From Apiotrichum sp. Y4204 (taxonomy: Eukaryota; Basidiomycota; Tremellomycetes; Trichosporonales; Trichosporonaceae): 64,000 nucleotides of DNA. The first letter of the stretch is position 1; each line of letters begins with the position of its first letter. A program made the position numbers and the translations under genes. The stretch covers positions 310,001-374,000 of the forward strand of contig JAMYHL010000027.1 of the NCBI GenBank assembly GCA_025531455.1. Reading direction: 5' to 3'. This document shows positions 33,852-42,783 of the stretch, piece by piece. The notes beneath the pieces are model-generated. The model did not search any database. It was not told the DNA's origin and saw nothing but the letters and a program-made list of their open reading frames with translations.

Positions 33852-34682
33852 TGTGTTTGTTGTTGTGGATGGGTGGTGGAGAGGGTGTTTGTGGGTGGTG
33901 TTGTTGGTGTTGTTGGTGGCCGAGATGCGTCAATCCACCACGACACTTTTTTGTTCGCGGCACCACAGAAAGCGGAGAAGCATCCTATCTCCGTGCCGAC
34001 AAGTTGACGTCAAGATGCCTTCATGCTAGCATGCCACTAGTACTGTACAGCATGTACTGTACAGACTCCTGGTGAGGTCCATAACAAGGTGACCTACACG
34101 ACGGATGCTTCGTCGAGGCAGTGGTACACATGTGCGAGGGTATCCATATGCATATGCCCCTGCCGATGCGAACGCTCGCACAGTCGCGTTCATTCACGTG
34201 TGTGCATGCATGCATGCGGCCACCGGACACCAAAAAGAAATGTTTTTGGTTATTTGGTCGCCGGCCTCGTCCGGAAGTGGTGCGCTACTGCTACTGGAGG
34301 TGTTAAACCAATCTGGCCATGCGTCCATGGAGATCGAACTCCAGCCCCCCCATCTGGGGGGATGCATTCCAGCAATTGGGTGCCAAGCAGGCCAGCTCTT
34401 AACCACAATGCCGTGGGCTCCACGAAAACATCAGAATGTACCCAGATGTTGAACGAATTTGCTGTGCGTTGATTTCTCCCCAAGTCTGCGTCAAAGAGTG
34501 ACACACAGGAGGAGGACCTTTGAGTGTATAAACAGGCATACATTTGACGATCATTTACAGAGGCAAAGCATTCAACTTGGCTAATCCTCTCCGCTACCTT
34601 CGCTCATAGTATTTCGCCCATAGTATTTCCGCCACCATTGATATCGACGATTCCAACCTTCAAGTCGCCCAGAGCAAGTCGC
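33852..34682. other. Intergenic region with Pol III-like element
   Basis: Between TMA22 (upstream side) and the 3' end of the DUF3224-like gene. Holds the Pol III-type unit annotated separately. Otherwise a TGCATGCATGC run at 34203-34217 and no gene. Confidence 0.5.
34232..34421 (-). ncRNA. Possible Pol III transcription unit (tRNA-derived)
   Basis: On the minus strand, TGGTTAAGAGC (34395-34405) fits an A box, GAGTTCGATCTCC (34329-34341) resembles a B box with one extra base, and a run of five T (complement of A at 34232-34236) could terminate. The box spacing (about 55 bases) is in the range for Pol III genes. Between them a strong hairpin (CCCCCC-AGAT-GGGGGG) looks like a long variable arm. 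A stem TGGAG/CTCCA encloses TTCGAT. No acceptor stem closes, so it is not a normal tRNA; a degenerate tRNA or SINE-like element is likelier. Confidence 0.35.
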
Positions 34683-35309
34683 TCAGAGCTCGACGTTAAG
34701 CTCGCCCCTGTGGATAAACTGGCCATCCTCAAACTTGGCGCTGAACGTGCCCCTGCCTGTCGCGCCCTTGAACTCGCCGCTAACAATGTCAGCCCCATAT
34801 CCCAGCTCCTCAAACTCACGTAGTAGTCTCAGGCGCAATTTCCCACATCGCAGTGATCACGCCGCTGTCGTACGTGCCCTTCATGTTGAGCGCGAAACCG
34901 CCCTTTTTGCCGAGCATCGTGCCCTCAAAGGACTGCATCCCGGCTGCGGTTAGAAGACTCAATCGGGATGGGCTCTCACCGAAAGCACACTGGTCCGTGT
35001 TCTTCGTGCATGGCGCGCCTTCCTTCGGGTTGCGGTTCTCGCCGTAGTATGACCTAGAGGTCAGTCACATCGTTCAACCATTACCAGCCTCGGCGTGGTC
35101 TCTATCCTAGAACCTACATCGAGTAGCACGCGGGGCCGCTACCGACCATGTCGCCCTTGTAGTGGCGGTTGTCGGTGACGACGGAGAACTTGGAGTCGAG
35201 AGCGTCCGAGCCCTTGACGCGCTCCTCGTGCCAGTCCTGGACGCAGATAGTGCAGGTAACTTCTGTCAGCGGGTGAGACATTCGGAAGCCACCCACCCTT
35301 CTGGGGCAT
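34683..35309 (-). CDS. DUF3224-like small protein
   Basis: About five exons. The first (MPQK plus one base) splices through GTGGGT to CTGACAG into EVTCTICVQDWHEERVKGSD, then SKFSVVTDNRHYKGDMVGSG, SYYGENRNPKEGAPCTKNTD, MQSFEGTMLGKKGGFALNMK, GTYDSGVITAMWEIAPETTT, GEFKGATGRGTFSAKFEDGQ and ends NVEL at 34683. The W-x-E-E start, Y-x-GD, SFEGxxxGKxGxFxLxxxGT and ATGxG blocks match the bacterial and fungal DUF3224 beta-barrel family, related to allene-oxide-cyclase-like folds. No enzymatic function is established. The CTIC pair near the start is unusual. Cytosolic by absence of a signal. A TATAAT lies 124 bases upstream of the ATG. Confidence 0.72.
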
Positions 35310-35432
35310 GGCTGTTGAGTATGAGTTGTGGAAGGCAAGCGGGTATGTGGGTGGGAAAGGTAGGAGACGATGAGGGCGGAAGGCTGATGAGAAGATGAGG
35401 AGATGGAGGAGAAGAAAGTCTGTTCAAAGTCC

Positions 35433-35438
35433 ATTATA
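35433..35438 (-). promoter_or_regulatory. TATA-like box of the DUF3224-like gene
   Basis: TATAAT on the minus strand, 124 bases before the ATG at 35309. Motif and position only. Confidence 0.4.
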
Positions 35439-35662
35439 TCTTCATCAACATCGTTAGAGACCTCACTTGCCTCACTTCCACGACAAAGGCGGCCAGCGGC
35501 CTCGAGAGGCCGCAGTCGCGTCAACCGCGCGTCAACTCTCAACCTCGGACCCGGTGTCGATCCGCATTCTGTACTGTACTTTTGTGTCAGCGCGTCTACT
35601 TCGGTCATCGGGCGTCCCCCAGCGGCCAGCGGCCAGCGGCGCGTGCGGTGTGAGGGATGAGT

Positions 35663-35689
35663 GCAGATCATGCAGATCATGCAGATCAT
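35663..35689 (+). repeat. Three tandem copies of GCAGATCAT
   Basis: GCAGATCAT at 35663-35671, 35672-35680 and 35681-35689, perfect 9-bp period. Confidence 0.85.
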
Positions 35690-36264
35690 GCCAAAGTTCT
35701 AGAACGCATGGACTTGGGGAAGGTCCAGAATAACACTCGATCCATGCACATCCATTCCATCGTTGACGGTGGTTGACTGGACCGCGGCCTCATATGGATA
35801 CCGACATTGGTATCTCGGATCTCGGATATCCGGAGAGTGGAAGTGAACGGAATGTGTGTATGTGCGAGAGTCTGTGCAACGCGGAATGCCTTGTATAAAG
35901 TCTCGGAGCTCGGAGTTTGTTTGTAGTGGGTCGTGGTGGGGGGCGCTGTGGAGGTCTTTATATGCTGCTGCTCAAGTTGCCAAGATGGTGTAATCATTAG
36001 AGGCGAGAACAGCAGCCGCGGAGCGCGGAGCAACGCTGCGGGGCGGTGGTGGTGGTGAAACTTTACCAAGCAGTCTCGTGGGAGATGAAGTTCTCGAGAT
36101 TTCAAGATCCCACGGAAAGAAGAAACGTGCCTGCCGCAGTCGAAACCCATCGCGATGCCAAGAATAGCTCTTGTCCGAGTGCCTTGACAATATAGTTGCA
36201 TCCCAAATATGTACATCCAAAAGTTTCTTCTGACTTGGTCTTCAAAGGCATGAGAGGCTCGTAA

Positions 36265-38111
36265 TTACAACGTGTAGCGGAAGTGCAGGTTCTCGCGGTC
36301 GGTGAGGTCCTGCTGGTTGGCGACGTGCTCGGCGAGCGCGGTGGGATCGGGGGCGGCGGCGCCCGTCTCGGCTGCGAGGCGGTCGCGGCGCTTGTTCTCG
36401 CGTTTGTAGTAGACGAACAGGCAGAGCATGGTGACAACCGTAAGGATGTTGCAGACGACGATTGTGATGACTGCGGGAATGTAGCGCGGGGCCTGTTTGG
36501 CGCGGAAGGTCTGCGGGCCGATGAGGTTACCGACACAGTAGAAGATGAAGAAGAGGGCCGAGACGGTCGTCTTCTTGGTGCGGCCCGCGATGTTTGACGA
36601 AATAAGCGACATGCAACCCGTCATTGCGATCGCGTACACGAGCGTGAGGTAAAAGCTGGCCAGGCGCGCCTTGCGCTCCTTGATGGGCAGCTTCCACAGG
36701 AGGATGCCTCCGATCATTGAAATGACGTGCGGCGCCGCGCAGAAGAGCGTCCGACGCTTGAACTTGTCGCCGAGCACGAGCGAGATGATGGTCACAACCG
36801 CCACCCAGCAGTTGATCATCGAGAGCAAAATGCCCGTGCCAATCTCGATTCCGATGCCGACGACCATAAGGGCATAGAAGCTGCCATCAGTATGGGGTTG
36901 CCGCGGCGTTACAGGGTTCCAGCCTTTACTCACTTTGTGATACCACCGTTGGGGATTGAGTTGAGGAGGGCGACAAAGACCATCATGATGACCTGGGGGT
37001 CGGTGCAAGCCTCCTTGACCTGGTACCACCTCCACTTCTTCTCGCCGATGGCCTCCATGTTCTCAGCGGTGCGGCGCTCGGCAATCTCCTTGTCCTTCTC
37101 CGTCAAGAACCAGGCGGTGCGCGGCGAGTCGGGAACAATGAGGGCGAAGAGGATGCCGATGAAGATGGTCGTGGTGCCGAAGAAGATGAAGAGGATGCGC
37201 CACCCCTTCATGTTGTAACGCTTCTTCTGGTCGCCACGGAAGAGGGCGTACGCAACGCCCGCACCGAGGATGCCGCCCCATGTCGTGAAGGACGCCCAGA
37301 CTCCCGTCCGCGCGCCCTGCTCCCGCTTGCGGTACCACTGCGCCGTGAAGAGGATGAGCGCCGGGCTGATGGAGGACTCGAAGACGCCGAGGAAGCTGGG
37401 ATGAGTGGGGTCCTGTGTCGCGTTGACTCACAAGCGCGCGATCATGAGGCCGGTGAAGTTGTTGCATGCCGCCATGCTTGCCACACATGTGCCCCAGGCG
37501 ATAATGTTGAACGCTGTGAACTTTGCAAGCGGCAGACGCTGCTGCAGGTAACACATGGGGTACTGGCCGAGGAGGAAGCCGAATGCTGTAGAGGTCAGCG
37601 CCGCCAGAAGCGCGACAATGCAAGACAGGGCGTTTCGCCACAAACGTACAGAAAATGGTTCCCAGCCAACCGTACTGGTCGCCCTTGAGCTTTGTGTCCC
37701 ATGCGAGTCCCTGCCGTCAGCCACAATGACGCCAGGTCGGATCGCAGGAAGCCGCCACTATGCTCGCACTCCTTTGTGGCGTGTCGCTTGGAGTTGACGA
37801 GCTATACGAGGTTCCCAACGTTCTCTGCCAACTCTGCACGCACCATGACAGATGTATAAGTCAATGCGGTCTTGTCTAGCTGATTGTCAGCACAGGCGAA
37901 TATGGATACGACGCACGAACTGGAGCGCGACAATGGCGCAGAACACGGGCATCATGTACATGTCTGCCTTGCGGAGGACCCGCTTGTTGTCATCGTGGGC
38001 GACATAGTGCGGGTCGTTGCTCTCCGAGTCGGTGTCGGACACGCGGCGGTGCTCGACGTGCGAGATGCTCTCCTTCTCATCGTCGCTGTGCTGGCGCTGG
38101 GGGTCGTTCAT
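36265..38111 (-). CDS. MFS anion:cation symporter, Dal5/allantoate-permease-like
   Basis: A 12-helix major-facilitator transporter of the fungal ACS family (Dal5, Tna1, Vht1 relatives), which import carboxylates such as allantoate, nicotinate or vitamins with protons. Starts MNDPQRQHSDDEKESISHVE (acidic cytosolic N-tail), then RKADMYMMPVFCAIVALQF and, after a short intron, LDKTALTYTSVM. The family loop follows (DTKLKGDQYGWLGTIFYFGF, GQYPMCYLQQRLPLAKFTAF), then FLGVFESSISPALILFTAQW YRKREQ, GAGVAYALFRGDQKKR and PDSPRTAWFLTEKDKEIAER. The second half has NLIGPQTFRAKQAPRYIPA and a charged tail. Introns are short. The Arg/Lys motif between helices 2 and 3 is conserved. A GATAA lies at 38172-38176, near the TATA, compatible with nitrogen control but a single site proves nothing. 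Confidence 0.92.
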
Positions 38112-38162
38112 GGTGGAGCGTGGGGGGGCATGGCGGGAAGGCGGATCGCGGTGAGCGCTACC

Positions 38163-38168
38163 TTATAT
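38163..38168 (-). promoter_or_regulatory. TATA-like box of the MFS permease, with adjacent GATAA
   Basis: ATATAA on the minus strand 52 bases before the ATG at 38111. GATAA (38172-38176, plus strand) is a possible GATA-factor site; such sites control nitrogen-source permeases in fungi. Confidence 0.4.
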
Positions 38169-39427
38169 GTAGATAACCGGAGGCGTTGAGGTCAGAGACA
38201 GGAGAGATTGGAGAGACCGGGAGGCGAGAACAGGTCTCGCTTCACGCATGCGCTGGATGCAAGCAAGGTTCAGAGCCACGGGACATGAGAGGTTACACTC
38301 AGGACATGATCCAAATTGGCTTGCTTTGGTGCAGGATCACGAACCGCAGGCAATCCCTTGTTGACCGTGATGGACCAGGACGGCCAGGATCCATGATCCA
38401 TCGGGTGTGGAACAACCAAGGGCATGTGAGCGGAGGGGCAAGAGTACCATCGACTGCGAGCTCTGCGTGGGTCCTCCGGGTCTGCTAGCTGGCAAAAGTA
38501 ATCTAAATGAGTTGACCCGGTGGTGGTAGCCCCCCGGTGACTCTCGTGACGCAACGCGCGCCACAATGCCGCCGGTGCCTTAATGCACACCCAATGCGGG
38601 GACCAGAGCGTGGGGAACCAGACCCAGATCCAGACCTACATACAGCACACTTGTGGACGCTGCACGATCTTGGAGAGCCAAGATGCCGACTATTGTTATA
38701 GTACAAATCGAGGTGGCGAAGGCTTGGCTTGGCGTCCGGGAGCATGATGGTCCGCTTGTGGGCAGGCGACATGGGGATTGTGATGAAGAAAGACGGGAAT
38801 CGCGCTCCCAATACCTAGTGCTTGCTCGGGGATAGCTCCGTCTTGCGCGGCGATGGGCCATCCGTAAACAACGTCCACCGTTGAGCGCACACTGTGCGCA
38901 CTGTATAGACGGAGCAACGCGGTTCTTGCGCACCCGCGGCCAAGACAGATGCCGATAGGATTTACAACTTCGCCAGGCCACATGCAAGACACCCACGAGC
39001 AGCCTGAGACAATGGCTTTTGCAGAATCCAGGATCCATGAGTGGACTAGCTCTGGCGTACCCCGCATCAGGCGGCGCACCCCGCGCGGCCCCACATGCTC
39101 CGTCCGCAGATATCGGCATCCTCCGACGCAAGCCAGCAGCCAGGCCATGCGCCACGACGCCTTCCGCCTCCGTCCTGGCGCATAAACGGACCGGGCACCG
39201 GGAATACCGCGCAATGATATCAGCTGACTCCAGGTGTATGCGGCGCGGCGCGCGTGATGCGCCGCAGGCATTGGTTGTACAGTTGTTGGCCAAACACCGA
39301 GTGGCGCGGTTGCCGGTCGGCGTCTTAGCTGCACGGCATTCCTGGCGGCGCTCGTCAATGTTTCGTCAATGTTTGGGCAATTCGTGCGTGGGGAATGGAG
39401 GTGGTGAGCTTCCAGAGTTGTGGAGCC

Positions 39428-39545
39428 TTGATCGGCCATTGACACTGTCTGTCGGACACAGCCGTTTGTTTGATCGGCCATTGACACTGTCTGCATTATC
39501 GCCCATAGTGCTGCATTATCGCCCACTGTACTATATTATCGCCCA
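39428..39545 (+). repeat. Short repeat array: 24-bp unit twice, 12-bp unit three times
   Basis: The 24-bp unit starting TTGATCGGCCATTGACACTG occurs at 39428-39451 and 39470-39493 (42-base period). It is followed by three copies of YATTATCGCCCA at 39494-39505, 39514-39525 and 39534-39545 with a regular 20-base period. Confidence 0.85.
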
Positions 39546-39745
39546 TCATAGGTCTTACACAGGTGATTTCAGCGCAACGGTATAAGTGTTCCTGCGATGC
39601 GTTATTTAACGCTCAGGACTTCCATTGCGCCGTGGGTATGTAAGAGTTGCCGGCGGCGCACATTTGTTCGACATCCCTGTGGCCTGTACCCCAAGTAAGA
39701 AAGTATCACCTTGCAACACGTCTCCATAGGACTACTGCAGTGACT

Positions 39746-39760
39746 CCCCCCCCCCCCCCC
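39746..39760 (+). repeat. Poly-C tract (15 C)
   Basis: Fifteen consecutive C, in the gene-poor region. Confidence 0.8.
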
Positions 39761-40622
39761 ACCCAGATGACAGTCTGGACTCCGCTCCGAACTATGCTCT
39801 GATTTTCGCCGAGGGTCGATTCTCGCCCCATGGCGACTGAGAGGTTGATAGCATGGGGTTATCGCTACTGTCGCTCTGGTTGGACAATCTTATCTTTGAC
39901 AATCCGCAGTACTAATATAGTGCGTTTCCAGATTGGTGACCTGATTCGCTCCGCCTCCACATGTTAACTGGGGACTCATCCGGTCGCAAACTGAGAATCA
40001 AACGCGTTGAACAACTTGTTAGAGAAGCTCGTCGGTAAGACATGGACGTTTGACCAGACTCACTCTTGTGCAACTCGCAAAAGTTCAACAGATGAACAAA
40101 AGAGAACCCCTTCGTTGTCTTTGACGCACGTTCAGGCTCTCAAAACACGGGTTCTCTAAATTACTGTGAGGTTTCTTTGCCACCTGGGCAGGTACTTTCC
40201 GCTATCAGCATCATAGGGAATTTCAACTGTGACTGAGAAAACAATCTTTGCGTTGCCCGAGGTGCGACATGAACGGGATGTCAGTTGCGACGGCCCATGC
40301 GTCGCTCTCTGTTTCGCCGCAGTCGACGGCCCGTGCGCCTTTCGAGTTTATAAGTACTGTTGGCGCGTTACGATGCATCATCCGTCGCTCTCTCACTCAT
40401 ACCTGCAACAATATCTAGGTCCACTCACCATTTGTATTCTTGTGCGAACACGTCCAGGCAAAATGCAGCTAACACCAGACCTGTCACTCCAACCCCTTAC
40501 GTTCTCCGCGTTCAAGAATCAGACAGATGGAGAAAAGGCACTAACGTGCCACTCACAACGATGAGTGATGAGGAATGATAGCGGCACTCGCCCCTTCTCG
40601 GATCCGTCGATCACATTCCGAG

Positions 40623-40776
40623 ACGCGTCCCACCCAACCATGTTGCAGATCATTTTACTAGCGCGCCGCGCGTCGCGCAAAGCCCTGGGTTTCCAAAACT
40701 TCGGATCCGAAGATGATCTGCACCGCGTTTCAACGCGTATATTGCAATCCGAGGGTTTTTTCGCGTCTCGACGCGT
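40623..40776. promoter_or_regulatory. Cluster of three ACGCGT (MCB-like) boxes
   Basis: ACGCGT at 40623-40628, 40733-40738 and 40771-40776, with CCGCGTT and TCGCGTC between. ACGCGT is the MluI cell-cycle box bound by MBF in fungi. It lies 500-650 bases upstream of the gene at 41272, the only gene reading away from it nearby. CG-rich background can make such boxes by chance. Confidence 0.4.
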
Positions 40777-41271
40777 CGCGTACGTGTGTGAGAGGGTGGG
40801 TGCGAGCAAAAACAGATTCAAGACGGATGATCATAAATGTGGGATGAGAACGATAGCATTCTTCTGACCATCACAACAGCCCATCATCCATTCCTTTTGT
40901 TTCCTCTCCCGATAATTCTTCTGCTCGATGTGAGGCAAGACAGAAACTGGGATTTACCAATCCCCCTGCCGCGCTGCGCGTCGCCCCCTTCCTCACCCTC
41001 GAACGCACACAACTCCCTCACAGAGCGGTGTGTGTCTGTTTACCAGCCGTTTTGCCTCTCGTATCCATCATCCACACACGACATGCCCACTGCAGCCTTC
41101 CCCTGCTTGGCAGGAGGGAGAGCGAAGTGTTGTGGCTTTGATGTTGTTGATATTAATTCCACCTCTTCCTCTAGCCCCCCTTTTCTTCCTCACCAGTCTC
41201 CTCTTCATCCTCCCATAACTTCCACCCTCTTTCCCTCACCGCCCTAGATCCACCTCCCTCCACCACCGACA

Positions 41272-42585
41272 ATGAACTTCTCCCAGCTTGAGGAAGTGAG
41301 TACCCACAGCCTCGGGGCCCTGGCTAACAGCACAGTCCCTGGAGCGCAACCACCGCACCCTATGCCACATCATCCAAGCCTGCGGGCTGTGGCAGCACCT
41401 GGGCACGGTCGGCGCCGCTCTCCGGATCTTTCCCTCCCTCCGCCACAGGGTGTGCATCCCCGGCACACCCCAGCACGCGAATGTGGCTGCGGAAATCAGC
41501 AACTTTGGGGCGAACGCAGTGGTTCTCCTGCAGAACCTCATGTGTTTCGGGCTGGACGACCAGCAGCTCACACTGCTTGGCCGGGCATGTGAGGTGAGTA
41601 ATAAAAGCAGAGAGGGTGGAGAGAATAGCGCTGATATCAGCTCCTGGTGGCCGACGTAGCGGCGCTGTACGCCTCGTTCATGGCGACCGGCTCCCCGGGC
41701 GCTGCTGGCCCATCATCGGGCTCTCCCATGGTCGGCATCCCCAATGGCCCCCGTGTGTACACACAGCCTGCTCAACAGGCCGTGTCCCATACTCCGGCAC
41801 ACAACAACCAGTGGCAGGTCCCAGGCCCTTCTCGTCTCTCCGCGCATGCCGAGCCGCCGATGCAGGCCCCGATCGCCGCTCCTGCCCACGAGGACGCGGT
41901 TCTGCCGGCAGAGCTGATGACGCCCGAGGAGCTCGAGCTACTCTTGTCGGACCCGTGGGTCCTCAACCTTCTCGCCATGAGTTCGACAAGCGCTCCTGGG
42001 GCTCCTCCCTCCGGCGCCATTGGGTCCAGCCAGCCCTCCACATCCTTCGTCGCCGCCGCCCCCGCGACGTTCACCGCTTCCCCCGGCTTTCCTCAGGCCG
42101 TCGCTTCAGCAGGCCTCGCTCATCTCCCGGGCCCCTCTTCCGGCCATTCGGCCCTACCTCTCGGCGCCGGACGATACCGGCTCATTCCTCCCCCTCCGGC
42201 ACCGGCGGGCCCCCGTGGGCCGCGATACCCGCTGCACCTGCAGCGCGGCCAGCCCGGTGGCCCGATGCCTGAGGTCTCGGCGGAGCACCCCATCGTGATC
42301 GGTGGCCCGGGGCCCGAGACCTCTCGTCCCCGCACGGCTCCTCAGCCACGGGTCCCAGAGGCGGAGCCCCATATCGCCGACCCAGCCGTCCCCGCGCCGA
42401 GGACGCCACCCCGGCCCACAAGCTCGACATCCTACGCGACGCTCTCGCGTTTCCGGGTCCCGAGCGCGGCGGTGGGCGTCGGCGAGTCGCCGCGATACCG
42501 CCCCCTCCCGGCGGGATACTGCAGTCCGAAGCGGGAGGGCAAGGACAAGGGCAGGGACAAGGGAAAGGGCAAGGAGAGGGCTTAG
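41272..42585 (+). CDS. Unknown protein with helical N-terminus and long proline/alanine-rich tail
   Basis: Three exons: 41272-41295, 41336-41593, 41641-42585, giving 408 residues; both introns (40 and 47 nt) have GTGAGT and end in an ordinary AG. N-terminal 100 residues (MNFSQLEESLERNHRTLCHI, then GLWQHLGTVGAALRIFPSLR and NAVVLLQNLMCFGLDDQQLT) look like a compact helical domain with a few cysteines. The remaining 300 are low complexity: Pro, Ala, Gly, Ser rich (PAPAGPRGPRYPL). There is an acidic segment LPAELMTPEELELLLSDPWV that resembles a short helical interaction motif, and a basic end KREGKDKGRDKGKGKERA that may be a nuclear signal. This combination (helix, disordered linker, basic tail) suggests a regulatory or scaffold protein. 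I recognise no family. Confidence 0.7.
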
Positions 42586-42783
42586 AGTAGACCGGCGCTG
42601 GGTAGAGCCTTGTGGTTCGTTGTACAGTAGATAGACATGCATCCCATTCATCCTACGCTTGACGCTGCAGAGGAGATATCAGCTGATGTCAGACAGTAGC
42701 AGTCAGTAGACGAGTGAGGAATCCCATACATCGCATCATGCCATTTCGCTCCTAGACACAGAGTATACATACACAAATCTAAT

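Larger units (their letters stand above)
35310..36264. other. Intergenic region with 9-bp repeats
   Basis: Upstream of the DUF3224-like gene and downstream of the MFS permease. Contains a triple 9-bp repeat at 35663-35689. A minus-strand frame at 35686-36216 (176 codons) has no family features and probably is not a gene. Confidence 0.5.
38112..41271. other. Gene-poor region, about 3.2 kb, with repeats and ACGCGT cluster
   Basis: Long frames on both strands at 38580-39585 overlap each other, so they are unlikely to be genes. It includes short tandem repeats (39428-39545), a poly-C tract (39746-39760), a low-GC stretch near 39840-40140 and a cluster of ACGCGT boxes (40623-40776). The last 400 bases before 41272 are pyrimidine rich, as expected of a 5' UTR. 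Confidence 0.5.

Noticed and set aside
35686..36216. 176-codon minus-strand frame between the permease and the DUF3224-like gene
   Set aside because: No family features, and its 3' end runs to the edge of the 9-bp repeats; probably UTR and spacer.
38580..39585. Three long frames (up to 276 codons) on both strands
   Set aside because: They overlap each other, contain the short repeats, and show no family motif or splice-supported extension.
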